Assembly (NCBI GenBank): GCA_001695595.3 | Contig: MBPM02000358.1 | Span: 1 to 20,316 of the forward strand | DNA: 20,316 nucleotides | Direction of reading: 5' to 3' | Source of the DNA: Plasmopara viticola | Lineage: Eukaryota > Oomycota > Peronosporomycetes > Peronosporales > Peronosporaceae | Shown here: positions 1 to 10,615 of the stretch, piece by piece | How positions within the stretch are numbered: position 1 is the first letter of the stretch | How the letters are laid out: every line of letters begins with the position of its first letter | Made by a program: the position numbers and the translations under genes | Notes under the pieces: model-generated | The model's database searches: none | What the model saw: only the letters and a program-made list of their open reading frames with translations | What the model was told of the DNA's origin: nothing

Positions 1-1477
1 AAGACGTTGTGCGGCCACAGATACGTCGTTTCATCGCTATAGACATGCGCAGATGCAATAGAAACAGAACAAAGTGTATAATTATTCTGTTGGAGCGCTA
101 AGACGTTATTCAGCCACAGATACCTTTCTATCGCTCTAGACATGCACAGATGCAATGGAGCCCAACGAAGTGTATAATCATTCTTTGGAGCGCTAAGACC
201 TTGTGCGGCCACAGATACGTCCTTTTAATCGCTCTAGGCATGCACAGATGCAATGGAGCCCCAACGAAGTGTATAATCATTCTGTTGGAGCGCTAAGACG
301 TTGTGCGGCCAAAAATACGTCCTTTTTATCGCTCTAGGCATGCACAGATATAATTGAGCCCAACGAAGTGTAAAATCATTCTTTTGGAGGCTGAGACGTT
401 GTGCGGCTACAGATACGTTTTTTCTATCGCTCTAGACATGCATACATCCAATCCAGCCCGAATTAAGTATAATCATTCCTGGAGCATTAAGACGTGTAGG
501 GCCACAGATACGTCCTTTCTATCGCTCTTGACATGCACAGATGAAAATGAGCCCCAACGAAGTGTATAATCATTCTGCTGGAGCATTTAGACGTTGTGCG
601 GCCACAGATACGTCCTTTCTATCGCTATAGACATGCGCAGATGCAATAGAGACAGAACAAAGTGTATAATCATTCTGTTGGAGTGCTGAGACGTTATGCA
701 GCCACAGATACGTCCTTTCTATCGCTATAGACATGCACAGATGCAATGGAGCCTCAACGAAGTGTATAATCATTCTTTTGGAGCGCTGAGACGTTGTGCG
801 GCCACAAATACGTCTTTTCTTTCGCTCTAGACATGCATACATGCAATGAAGCCAGAACAAAGTGTATAATCATTCTGCTGGAGCATTAAGACGTTGTACG
901 GCCACAGTAAGTTCTTTCTATCGCTCTAGACATCACAGATGAAATAGACCCCAACGAAGTGTATAATCATTTGTTGGAGCGCTAACACGTTGTGCGGCCA
1001 AAGATACGTCCTTTTTATCGCTTTAGGCATGCACAGATGCATTGGAGCCTCAACGAAGTGTATAATCATTCTGTTGGAGCGCTGAGACGTTGTGCGGCCA
1101 CAGATACGTCCTTTCTATCGCTCTAGACATGCATACATGCAATGAAGCCACAACAAAGTGTATAATCATTCTTTTGGAGCGCTAAGACTTGTCGGCCACA
1201 ATACGTCGTTTCTATCGCTATAGACATGCGCAGATGCAATAGAAACGAACAAAGTGTATAATTATTCTGTTGGAGCGCTAAGACGTTATTCAGCCACAGA
1301 TACGTCCTTTCTATCGCTCTAGACATGCACAGATGCAATGGAGCCCCAACGAAGTGTATAATTATTCTTTTGGAGCGCTAAGACCTAGTGCGGCCACAGA
1401 TACGTCCTTTTTATCGCTCTAGCATGCATACATGCAATAGAGCCCCAATAAGTGTATAACTATTCTACGTGAGCATT
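1..1477. repeat. Mixed satellite block, 15 monomers
   Basis: Monomer starts fall at about 1, 100, 195, 295, 393, 489, 588, 688, 788, 888, 984, 1084, 1184, 1280 and 1380. The block is about 23 bp short of 15 x 100, so small deletions are frequent. The pair at 1 and 100 (CATGCGCAGATG with AGAAACAGAAC, then GTTATTCAGCC) recurs at 1184 and 1280, an offset of about 1,180 bp. This suggests a 12-monomer periodicity that has largely decayed. The set 489-887 has a shortened relative at 9,336-9,635. No gene is seen. Confidence 0.85.
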
Positions 1478-1675
1478 AAGACGTTGTGCGCCTCAGATAC
1501 GTCCTTTCTATCGCTCTAGACATGCACAGATGGAACTGAGCCCAACGAAGTGTATAATCATTCTGTTGGAGCATTAAGACGTTGTGCGGCCACAGATACG
1601 TCCTTTCTATCGCTCTAGACATGCATACAAGCAATGAAGCCCCAACGAAGTGTATAATTATTCTGCTGGAGCATT
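1478..1675. repeat. Two-monomer segment shared with 5,340-5,539
   Basis: The first monomer carries CACAGATGGAACTGAG and ends in TTGGAGCATT. The second carries the rare variant CATACAAGCAATGAAGCC followed by GTATAATTATTCTGC. The same order of rare variants appears about 3.86 kb downstream, and both copies are followed by an M1-type monomer with GATGAAATAGAG. Shared rare variants in the same order indicate descent from one segment, not chance. Confidence 0.8.
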
Positions 1676-2070
1676 AAGACGTTGTACGGCCACAGATACG
1701 TCCTTTCTATCGCTCTAGACATGCACAGATGAAATAGAGCCCCAACGAAGTGTATAATCATTCTGTTGGAGCGCTAAGACGTTGTGCGGCCAAAGATACG
1801 TCCTTTTGATCGCTCTAGGCATGCATACATGCAATAGATCCCAACAAAGTGTATAATCATTCTGCTGGAGCATTAAACGTTGTGCGGCCTCTTGATACGT
1901 CCTTTCTATCGCTCTAGACATGCATACATGCAATAGAGCCCCAACGAAGTGTATAATCATTCTTTTGGAGCGCTGAGACGTTGTGCGGCCACAAGTACCC
2001 TCTATCGCTCTAGACATGCATACATGCAATCAAGCCAGAACAAAGTGCATAATCATTATGCTGGAGCATT
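1676..2070. repeat. Shortened hexamer copy: M1, M2/M4, M5, M6
   Basis: This four-monomer copy lacks two monomers relative to the hexamer. Its second monomer begins like M2 (GCGGCCAAAGATACG) and ends like M4 (CATACATGCAATAGATCC, AACAAAG). A single M2-to-M4 exchange would remove exactly the two missing monomers. Confidence 0.8.
1776..1874. repeat. Hybrid monomer M2/M4
   Basis: The left part has the CCAAAG variant of M2. The right part has the TAGATCC and AACAAAG variants of M4, and the following monomer is M5 with GCGGCCTC. The switch lies roughly between offsets 18 and 45. It is read as the junction of an in-register unequal exchange that deleted 200 bp. Confidence 0.7.
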
Positions 2071-2661
2071 AAGACGTTGTACGGTCACAGGTACGATCTT
2101 TCTATCGCTCTAGACATGCACAGATAAATAGAGCCCCAACGAAGTGTATAATCATTCTGTTGGAGCGCTAAGACGTTGTGCGGGCAAAGATACCTTTCTA
2201 TCGCTCTAGACATGCATACATGCAATGAAGCCTCAACGAAGTGTATAATCATTCTGCTGGAGCATTAAGACGTTGTACGGCCACAGATACGTCCTTTCTA
2301 TCGCTCTAGACATGCATACATGCAATAGAGCCCCAACGAAGTGTATAATCATTCTTTTGGAGCGCTGAGACGTTGTGCGGCCACAGATACGTCCTTTCTA
2401 TCGCTCTAGCATGCATACATGCAATAGATCCCCAACAAAGTGTATATCATTCTGCTGGAGCATTAAGACGTTGTGCGGCCTCAGATACGTCCTTTCTATC
2501 GCTCTAGACATGCATACATGCAATAGAGCCCAACGAAGTGTATAATCATTCTTTTGGAGCGCTGAGACGTTGTGCGGCCACAAGACGTCCCTCTATCGCT
2601 CTAGACATGCATACATGCAATAGAGCCAGAACAAAGTGTAGAATCATTATGCTGGAGCATT
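2071..2661. repeat. Full hexamer copy 1
   Basis: All six types M1-M6 are present in order over 591 bp. Small deletions account for the 9 missing bases, for example GATAAATAG in M1, a shortened ATACCTTTC in M2 and GTGTATATCATT in M4. Confidence 0.88.
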
Positions 2662-3255
2662 AAGACGTTGTACGGTCACAGGTACGATCTTTCTATCGCT
2701 CTAGACATGCACAGATGAAATAGACCCCACGAAGTGTATAATCATTCTGTGGGCGCTAAGACGTTGTGCGGGCAAAGATACGTCCTTTCTATCGCTTTAG
2801 ACATGCATACATGCAATGAAGCCTCAACGAAGTGTATAATCATTCTGCTGGAGCATTAAGACGTTGTACGCCACAGATCGTTCTTTCTGGCTCTAGACAT
2901 GCATACATGCAATAGAGCCCCAACGAAGTGTATAATCATTCTTTTGGAGCGCTGTGAACGTTGTGCGCGCCACAGATACGTCCTTTTTATCGCTCTAGGC
3001 ATGCATACATGCAATAGATCCCCAACAAAGTGTATAATCATTCTGCTGGAGCATTAAGACGTTGTGCGGCCTCAGATACGTCCTTTCTATCGCTCTAGAC
3101 ATGCATACATGCAATAGAGCCCCAACGAAGTGTATAATCATTCTTTTGGAGCGCTGAGACGTTGTGCGGCCACAAGTACGTCCTCTATCGCTCTAGACAT
3201 GCATACATGCAATCAAGCCAGAACAACAAATGCATAATCATTATGCTGGAGCATT
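2662..3255. repeat. Full hexamer copy 2
   Basis: M1-M6 are in order over 594 bp. The copy is noisy: M1 has GACCCCACG and CTGTGGGCGCT, M3 has a damaged GATCGTTCTTTCTGG, M4 starts GTGAACGTTG, and M6 has GAACAACAAATGC. Most of these changes are absent from the other copies. Confidence 0.87.
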
Positions 3256-3854
3256 AAGACGTTGTACGGTCACAGGTACGATCTTTCTATCGCTCTAGAC
3301 ATGCACAGATGAAATAGAGCCCCAACGAAGTGTATAATCATTCTGTTGGAGCGCTAAGACGTTGTGCGCGGCAAAGATACGTCCTTTCTATCGCTCTAGA
3401 CATGCATACATGCAATGAAGCCTCAACGAAGTGTATAATCATTCTGCTGGATCATTAAGACGTTGTACGGCCACAGATACGTCCTTTCTATCGCTCTAGA
3501 CATGCATACATGCAATAGAGCCCCAACGAAGTTATAATCATTCTTTTGGAGCGCTGAGACGTTGTGCGGCCACAGATACGTCCTTTTTATCGCTCTAGGC
3601 ATGCATACATGCAATAGATCCCCAACAAAGTGTATAATCATTCTGCTGGAGCATTAAGACGTTGTGCGGCCTCAGATACGTCCTTTCTATCGCTCTAGAC
3701 ATGCATACATGCAATAGAGCCCCAACGAAGTGTATAATCATTCTTTTGGAGCGCTGAGACGTTGTGCGGCCACAAGTACGTCCCTCTATCGCTCTAGACA
3801 TGCATACATGCAAAAGAGCCAGAACAAAGTGTAGAATCATTATGCTGGAGCATT
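3256..3854. repeat. Full hexamer copy 3
   Basis: M1-M6 are in order over 599 bp, the copy closest to the expected 600 bp. Single-base differences include GAAGTTATAATC in M3 and CAAAAGAGCCAG in M6. It is the best reference for this HOR. Confidence 0.9.
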
Positions 3855-4444
3855 AAGACGTTGTACGGTCACGTACATCTTTCTATCGCTCTAGACATGC
3901 ACAGATGAAATAGAGCCCCAACGAAGTGTATAATCATTCTGTTGGAGCGCTAAGACGTTGTGCGGGCAAAGATACGTCCTTTCTATCGCTTTAGACATGC
4001 ATACATGCAATGAAGCCTCAACGAAGTGTATAATCATTCTGCTGGAGCATTAAGACGTTGTACGGCCACAGATCGTCCTTTCTGTCGCTCTAGACATGCA
4101 TACATGCAATAGAGCCCCAACGAAGTGTATAATCATTCTGTTGGAGCGCTGAGACGTTGTGCGGCCACAGATACGTCCTTTTTATCGCTCTAGGCATGCA
4201 TACATGCAATAGATCCCCAACAAAGTGTATAATCTTCTGTTGGAGCGCTAAGACGTTGTGCGGGCAAAGATACGTCCTTTCTATCGCTCTAGACATGCAT
4301 ACATGCAATAAGCCCCAACGAAGTGTATATCATTCTTTGGAGCGCTGAGACGTTGTGCGGCCACAAGTACTCCTCTATCGCTCAAGACATTGCATACATG
4401 CAATCAAGCCAGAACAAAGCGTATAATCATTATGCTGGAGCATT
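3855..4444. repeat. Hexamer copy 4 with an internal M1|M2 patch
   Basis: Six monomers span 590 bp, but the M4-M5 boundary is replaced. The fourth monomer starts as M4 (TAGATCC, AACAAAG) and ends as M1 (CTGTTGGAGCGCT). The fifth starts as M2 (GCGGGCAAAG) and ends as M5 (CCCCAACGAAG then TTTGGAGCGCT). M6 follows. The length is unchanged, so this fits a conversion-like patch better than a deletion. Confidence 0.8.
4151..4346. repeat. Two adjacent hybrid monomers, M4/M1 and M2/M5
   Basis: The hybrids are 4151-4249 and 4250-4346. The foreign tract is short, roughly 4,230 to 4,300. It carries the M1 end and the M2 start in place of the M4 end and M5 start, while the flanks keep the expected hexamer order. 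Confidence 0.7.
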
Positions 4445-4743
4445 AAGACGTTGTACGGCCACAGGTACGATCTTTCTATCGCTCTAGACATGCACAGATG
4501 AAAATGAGCCCCAACGAAGTGTATAATCATTCTGTTGGAGCGCTAAGACGTTGTGCGGCCAAAGATACGTCCTTTCTATCGCTCTAGACATGCATACATG
4601 CAATAGAGTCCCAACGAAGTGTATAATCATTCTTTTGGAGCGCTGAGACGTTGTGCGGCCACAAGTACGTCCCTCTATCGCTCTAGACATGCATACATGC
4701 AATCAAGCCAGAACAAAGTGTATAATCATTATGCTGGAGCATT
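4445..4743. repeat. Shortened hexamer copy: M1, M2/M5, M6
   Basis: This is a three-monomer copy. The middle monomer at 4545-4644 begins with the CCAAAG variant of M2 and ends with CATACATGCAATAGAG and CTTTTGGAGCGCT as in M5. One exchange between M2 and M5 would remove exactly three monomers (300 bp), which is the observed shortage. Confidence 0.8.
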
Positions 4744-5139
4744 AAGACGTTGTACGGCCACAGGTACGATCTTTCTATCGCTCTAGACATGCACAGATGA
4801 AATAGAGCCCCAACGAAGTGTATAATCATTCTGTTGGAGCGCTAAGACGTTGTGCGGGCAAAATACTCCTTTCTATCGCTCTAGACATGCATACATGCAA
4901 TGAAGCCTCAACGAAGTGTATAATCATTCTGCTGGAGCATTAAGACGTTGTACGGCCACAGATACGTCCTTTCTATCGCTCTAGACATGCATACATGCAA
5001 AAGAGCCCCAACGAAGTGTATAATCATTCTTTTGGAGCGCTGAGACGTTTTGCGGCCACAGATACGTCCTTTCTATCGCTCTAGAAATGCATACATGCAA
5101 TAGAGCCAGAACAGTGTAGAATCATTATGCTGGAGCGCT
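4744..5139. repeat. Shortened hexamer copy: M1, M2, M3, M4/M6
   Basis: This is a four-monomer copy. The last monomer (5042-5139) starts like M4 (GCGGCCACAGATACGTCC) and ends like M6 (GCCAGAAC, GTAGAATCATTATGC), with TAGAAATGC between. The same four-monomer unit, including TAGAAATGC, recurs at 6,239-6,633. Confidence 0.78.
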
Positions 5140-5339
5140 AAGACGTTTTACGGCCACAGATACGTCCTTTCTATCGCTCTAGACATGCACAGATGAAATA
5201 GAGCCCCAACGAAGTGTATAATCATTCTGTTGGAGCGCTAAGACGTTGTGCGGGCAAAGATACGTCCTTTCTATCGCTCTAGACATGCATACATGCAATG
5301 AAGCCTCAACGAAGTGTATAATCATTCTGCTGGAGCATT

Positions 5340-5539
5340 AAGACGTTGTACGGCCACAGATACGTCCTTTCTATCGCTCTAGACATGCACAGATGGAATT
5401 GAGCCCCAACGAAGTGTATAATCATTCTGTTGGAGCATTAAGACGTTGTACGGCCACAGATACGTCCTTTCTATCGCTCTAGACATGCATACAAGCAATG
5501 AAGCCCCAACGAAGTGTATAATTATTCTGCTGGAGCATT
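5340..5539. repeat. Second copy of the 1,478-1,675 segment
   Basis: It has CACAGATGGAATTGAG ending in TTGGAGCATT, then CATACAAGCAATGAAGCC with GTATAATTATTCTGC. This copy is exactly 200 bp, while the upstream one has lost 2 bp. Confidence 0.8.
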
Positions 5540-6238
5540 AAGACGTTGTACGGCCACAGATACGTCCTTTCTATCGCTCTAGACATGCACAGATGAAATA
5601 GAGCCCCAACGAAGTGTATAATCATTCTGTTGGAGCGCTAAGACGTTGTGCGGCCAAAGATACGTCCTTTCTATCGCTCTAGACATGCATACATGCAATG
5701 AAGCCTCAACGAAGTGTTTAATCATTCTGCTGGAGTATTAAGACGTTGTACGGCCACAGATACGTCCTTTCTATCGCTCTAGACATGCATACATGCAATA
5801 GAGCCAGAACAAAGTGTAGAATCATTATGCGTGAGCATTTAGACGTTGTACGGCCACAGATACGTCCTTTCTATTGCTCTAGACATGCACAGATGAAATA
5901 GAGCCCCAACGAAGTGTATAATCATTCTGCTGGAGCGCTAAGACGTTGTGCGGCCACAGATACGTCGTCTTATCGCTATAAACTTGCACAGATGCAATAG
6001 AGCCACAACAAAGTGTATAATCAGTCTGCTGGAGCATTAAGACGTTGTGCGGCCTCAGATACGTCCTTTCTATCGCTCTAGACATGCATACATGCAATAG
6101 AGCCCCAACGAAGTGTATAATCATTCTTTTGGAGCGCTGAGACGTTGTGCGGCCACAAGTACGTCGTTTTTATCGCTCTAGACATGCATACATGCAATCA
6201 AGCCAGAACAAAGTGTATAATCATTATGCTGGAGCGTT

Positions 6239-6633
6239 AAGACGTTGTACGGCCACAGGTAAGTTCTTTCTATCGCTCTAGACATGCACAAATGAAATAG
6301 AGCCCCAACGAAGTGTATAATCATTCTTTGGAGCGCTAAGACGTGTGCGGGCAAAGATACGTCCTTTCTATCGCTCTAGACATGCATACATGCAATGAAG
6401 CCTCAACGAAGTGTATAATCATTCTGCTGGAGCATTAAGACGTTGTACGGCCACAGATACGTCCTTTCTATCGCTCTAGACATGCATACATGCAAAAGAG
6501 CCCCAACAAAGTGTATAATCATTTTTGGAGCGCTGAGACGTTGTGCGCCACAGATACGTCCTTTCTATCGCTCTAGAAATGCATACATGCAATAGAGCCA
6601 GAACAAAGTGTAGAATCATTATGCTGGAGCGCT
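6239..6633. repeat. Second copy of the four-monomer unit of 4,744-5,139
   Basis: The order is M1 (CACAGGTAAGTTC), M2 (GGGCAAAG, GAAGCCTCAACG), M3 (GCAAAAGAGCCCC) and M4/M6 (TAGAAATGCATAC, GCCAGAAC, ATTATGCTGGAGCGCT). The shared hybrid lies about 1,493 bp from its partner. The exchange that formed it therefore happened once and was then copied. Confidence 0.75.
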
Positions 6634-6733
6634 AAGACGTTGTACGGCTACAGATACGTCCTTTCTATCGCTCTAGACATGCACAGATGAAATAGAGCCC
6701 CAACGAAGTGTATAATCATTCTGCTGGAGAGCT

Positions 6734-8236
6734 AAGACGTTGTGCGGCCACAGATACGTCGTTTCTATCGCTATAGACATGCGCAGATGCAATAGAGACA
6801 GAACAAAGTGTGTAATCATTCTGTTGGAGCGCTAAGACGTTATGCAGCCACAGATACGTCCTTTCTATCGCTATAGACATGCACAAATGAAATAGAGCCC
6901 CAACGAAGTGTATAATCATTCTGTTGGAGCATTAAGACGTTGTGCGGCCATAAATACGTCCTTTTTATCGCTCTAGGCATGCACAGATGCAATGGAGCCC
7001 CAACGAAGTGTATAATCATTCTGTTGGAGCGCTGAGACGTTGTGCGGCCACAGATACGTCCTTTTTATCGCTCTAGACATGCACACATGGAATTGAGTCC
7101 CAACAACGAATTGTATAATAATTCTGCTGGAGCATTAAGACGTTGTACGGCCAAAGATACGTCCTTTTTATCGCTCTAGGCATGCACAGATGCAATGGAG
7201 CCCCAACGAAGTGTATTAATATTCAGTTGGAGCGCTGAGACGTTGTGCGGCCACAGATACGTCCTTTCTATCGCTCTAGGCATGCACAGATGAAATTGAG
7301 CCCCAAGGAAGCGTATAATCATTCTGTTGGAGTATTAAGACGTTGTGAGGCCATAAATACGTCCTTTCTATCGCTATAGACATGCATACATGCAATGGAG
7401 CCCCAACGAAGTGTATAATCATTCTGTTGGAGCGCTGAGACGTTGTGAGGCCACAGATACGTCCTTTTTATCGCTCTAGACATGCATACATGCAATCAAG
7501 CCAGAACAAAGTGTAGAATCATTCTGCTGGAGCATTAAGACGTTGTACGGCCACAGATACGTCCTTTCTATCGCTATAGACATGCACAAATGAAATAGAG
7601 CCCCAACGAAGTGTATAATCATTCTGTTGGAGCATTAAGACGTTGTGCGGCCACAAATACGTCCTTTTTATCGCTCTAGGCATGCACAGATGCAATGGAG
7701 CCCCAACGAAGTGTATAATCATTCTGTTGGAGCGCTAAGACGTTGTGCGGCCAAAAATACGTCCTTTTTATCGCTCTAGGCATGCACAGATATAATTGAG
7801 CCCCAACGAAGTGTATAATCATTATGCTGGAGCACTAAGACGTTGTGCGGCCACAAATACGTCCTTTCTATCGCTCTAGACATGCATACATGCAATGGAG
7901 CCCTAACGAAGTGAATAAGCATTCTTTTGGAGTGCTGAGACGTTGTGAGGCCACAGATATGTCCTTCTTATCGCTCTAGAAATGCATACATGCAATAGAG
8001 TCCCATCAAAGTGTATAATCATTCTGCTGGAGCATTAAGACGTTGTACGGCCACAGATACGTCCTTTTTATCGCTCTAGGCATACACAGATGGAATTGAG
8101 CCCCAACGAAGTGTATAATCATTCTGTTGGAGCATTAAGACAGTGTGCGGCCACAAATACGTCCTTTCTATCGCTCTAGACATGCATACATGCAATCCAG
8201 CCTGAACAAAGTGTATAATCATTCTGCTGGAGCATT
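6734..8236. repeat. Mixed block, 15 monomers, almost free of indels
   Basis: Monomer spacing is exactly 100 bp apart from one 3-bp gain near 7,101-7,113 (CAACAACGAATTG). The pair at 6,734 and 6,834 (CATGCGCAGATG with AGAGACAGAAC, then GTTATGCAGCC) resembles 588-787 and 9,836-10,033. The monomer at 8,137 has the rare start AAGACAGTGTGCGG, shared with 16,207. No gene is seen. Confidence 0.85.
7101..7113. other. 3-bp gain in an otherwise indel-free stretch
   Basis: CAACAACGAATTG replaces the usual CAACGAAGTG context. The extra CAA looks like a local slippage duplication. It is the only net length change between the monomer starts at 6,734 and 9,137 (24 monomers, 2,403 bp). Confidence 0.7.
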
Positions 8237-8336
8237 AAGACGTTGTGCGGCCACAGATACGTCCTTTCTATCGCTCTAGACATGCACAGATGCAATAGAG
8301 CCCCAACGAAGTGTATAATCATTCTGCTGGAGCGCT
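8237..8336. repeat. Representative 100-bp monomer
   Basis: This copy is a convenient reference because it is exactly 100 bp and carries the common base at nearly every position. It contains the palindromes TCTAGA and AGCGCT, six CpGs (offsets near 5, 12, 24, 36, 71 and 97) and the conserved GTGTATAATCATT. By count it has 25 C and 23 G, so about 5.75 CpGs are expected and 6 are present. In the minus-strand reading the repeat gives short open frames but no recognisable protein domain. Confidence 0.9.
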
Positions 8337-8936
8337 AAGACATTGTGCGGCCAAAGATACGTCCTTTTTATCGCTTTAGGCATGCACAGATGCAATGGAG
8401 CCCCAACGAAGTGTATAATCATTCTGTTGGAGCGCTGAGACGTTGTGCGGCCACAGATACGTCCTTTCTATCGCTCTAGACATGCATACATGCAATAGAG
8501 CCCCAACGAAGTGTATAATCATTCTGCTGGAGCATTAAGACGTTGTACGGCCACAGATTCGTTCTTTCTATCGCTCTAGACATGCACAGATGAAATAGAG
8601 CCCCAACGAAGTGTATAATCATTCTGTTGGAGCGCTAAGACGTTGTACGGCCAAAGATACGTCCTTTTAAACCCTCTAGCCATGCACAGATGCAATGGAG
8701 CCCCAACGAAGTGTATAATCATTCTGTTGGAGCGCTGAGACGTTGTGCGGCCACAGATACGTCCTTTCTATCGCTCTAGACATGCATACATGCAATAGAG
8801 CCCCAACGAAGTGTATAATCAATATGCTGGAGCATTAAGACGTTGTACGGCCACGGATACATCCTTTGTATCGCTCTAGACATGCACAGATGCAAAAGAG
8901 CCCCAACGAAGTGTATAATCATTCTGTTGGAGCGCT
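8237..8936. repeat. Trimer higher-order repeat, about 2.3 copies
   Basis: A three-monomer order repeats at 300 bp. First comes a CACAGATG monomer ending in GCGCT, then a GGCCAAAG monomer with GATGCAATGGAG, then a CATACATGCAATAGAG monomer ending in TGCTGGAGCATT. Starts of the first type are 8237, 8537 and 8837. The spacing is exactly 300 bp each time. A related order is seen at 888-1,183. Confidence 0.8.
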
Positions 8937-10033
8937 GAGACGTTGTGCGGCCAAAAATACGTCCTTTTTATCGCTCTAGGCATGCATACATGCAATAGAT
9001 CCCCAACAAAGTGTATAATCATTCTGCTGGAGCATTAAGACGTTGTGCGGCCTCAGATACGTCCTTTCTATCGCTCTAGACATGCATGCATGCAATAAAG
9101 CCCCAACGAAGTTTATAATCATTCTTTTGGAGCGCTGAGACGTTGTGCGGTCACAGGTACGTCTTTCTATCGCTCTAGACATGCATACATGCAATCAAGC
9201 CAGAACAAAGTGTATAATTATTCTGCTGGAGCATTAAAACGTTGTACGGCCACGGATACGTCCTTTCTATCGCTCATGACATGCATACATGCAATAGAGC
9301 CCCAACAAAGTGTATAATCATTCTGCTGGAGCATTAAGACGTTGTACGGCCACAGATACGTCCTTTCTATCGCTCTAGACATGCACAGATGAAAATGAGC
9401 CCCAACGAAGTGTATAATCATTCTGCTGGAGCATTAAGACGTTGTGCGGCCACAGATACGTCCTTTCTATCGCTATAGACATGCGCAGATGCAATAGAGC
9501 CCCAACGAAGTGTATAATCATTCTTTTGGAGCGCTGAGACGTTGTGCGGCCACAAATACGTCTTTTCTTTCGCTCTAGACATGCATACATGCAATGAAGC
9601 CTCAACGAAGTGTATAATCATTCTGCTGGAGCATTAAGACGTTGTACGGCCACAGATACGTCCTTTCTATCGCTCTAGACATGCACAGATGCAATAGAGC
9701 CCCAACGAAGTGTATCATCATTCTGTTGGAATGCTAAGAAGTTGTGCGGCCAAAGATACGTCCTTTCTATCGCTCTAGACATGCATACATGCAATGAAGC
9801 CCCCACGAAGTGTATAATCATTCTTTTGGAGCGCTAAGACATTTTGCGGCCACAGATACGTCGTTTCTATCGCTATAGACACGCGCAGATGCAATAGAGA
9901 CAGAACAAGTGTATAATCATCTGTTGGAGCGCTAAGACGTTATGCAGCCACAGGTACGTCCTTTCTATCGCTATAGACATGCACAGATGCAATGGAGCCC
10001 CAACGAAGGGTATAATCATTCTTTTGGAGCGCT
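8937..10033. repeat. Mixed block, 11 monomers
   Basis: Monomers related to M4, M5 and M6 sit at 8937, 9037 and 9137 (CAATAGATCC, GGCCTCAG, GGTCACAGGTACG). The set 9,336-9,635 parallels 489-887. The pair 9,836/9,935 has CACGCGCAGATG with GAGACAGAAC, then GTTATGCAGCC. No gene is seen. Confidence 0.83.
9336..9635. repeat. Three-monomer counterpart of the four-monomer set 489-887
   Basis: The first monomer shares GATGAAAATGAGCC with 489. The third shares the unusual ACGTCTTTTCTTTCGC with 788. The middle one (9,436-9,535) starts like 588 (CTATAGACATGCGCAGATG) and ends like 688 (CAACGAAG, CTTTTGGAGCGCT). It therefore replaces two monomers by one hybrid. The offset is about 8.8 kb. Confidence 0.72.
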
Positions 10034-10615
10034 GAGACGTTGTGCGGCCACAAATACGTCTTTTCTATCGCTCTAGACATTCAAAGATGTAATAGAGCCA
10101 CGACGAAGTGTATAATCATTCTGTTGGAGCACTGAGACGTTGTACGTCCACAGATACGTCCTTTCTATCGCTATAGACCTGCACAGATAGAGCCTCAACG
10201 TAGTGTTTAAGCATTCTGTTGAGGCCATGAGACGTTGTACGGCCACGAATACGTCCTTTCTATCGCTTTAGACATGACAGATGCACTAAAGCCCCAACAA
10301 AATGTATAATATCTGTCGAGCGCTGAGACGTGTGTACGGCCAAAGATACGTCCTTTCTTCGCTCTAGACAGGAACAGATGCAATGGAGCCCAACGAAGTG
10401 TATAATATTCTGTTGGAGCGCTAAGACGTTGTGCGGCCAAAAATAAGTCTTTTTTATCGCTCTAGCATGCGCAGATGCAATAGAGACAGAACAAGTGTAT
10501 AATCATTCTTTGGAGCGCTGAGACGTTGTACGGCCACAGATACGTCCTTAAATCGCTCGAGGCATGCACAGATGCAATGGGCCAACGAAGTGTATAATCA
10601 TTCTGTTGGAGCGCT
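10034..10615. repeat. N-block unit A, 6 monomers
   Basis: N1 to N6 are in order and N7 is absent. The unit is 18 bp short of 600, with many one-base losses. Its first monomer begins like 788 and 9,536 (CCACAAATACGTCTTTTC) and switches to N1 (ATTCAAAGATG). This makes it the boundary with the preceding block. CTCGAG of N6 is at 10,556. Confidence 0.8.

Larger units (their letters stand above)
1676..5139. repeat. Hexamer higher-order repeat block (M1-M6)
   Basis: A six-monomer unit of about 590-599 bp is repeated. M1 has ACGGTCACAGGTACGATC and GATGAAATAGAG. M2 has CGGGCAAAGATAC and GAAGCCTCAACG. M3 has GTACGGCCACAG with CATACATGCAATAGAG. M4 has CATACATGCAATAGATCC and AACAAAG. M5 has GCGGCCTCAGATACG. 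M6 has CCACAAGTACGTCC, GCCAGAACAAAG and CATTATGCTGG. M1 starts at 1676, 2071, 2662, 3256, 3855, 4445, 4744 and 5140. Unit sizes are therefore 4, 6, 6, 6, 6, 3 and 4 monomers. The shortened units contain hybrid monomers, annotated separately. Confidence 0.9.
5140..6733. repeat. Mixed block derived from the hexamer HOR, 16 monomers
   Basis: Starts fall at 5140, 5240, 5340 and then close to every 100 bp. M1 and M2 types recur (5140/5240, 5540/5640, 6239/6338) and M5 and M6 types sit at 6039 and 6139. The strict hexamer order is lost. The segment 5,340-5,539 matches 1,478-1,675. The monomer at 5,940 has a distinctive ATACGTCGTCTTATCG and GATGCAATAGAGCCACAAC. No gene is seen. Confidence 0.85.

Noticed and set aside
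8661..8690. Possible insertion boundary at the odd TTTTAAACCCTCTAGCC
   Set aside because: The monomer keeps exactly 100 bp and the flanks are normal, so these are a few substitutions, not a junction.
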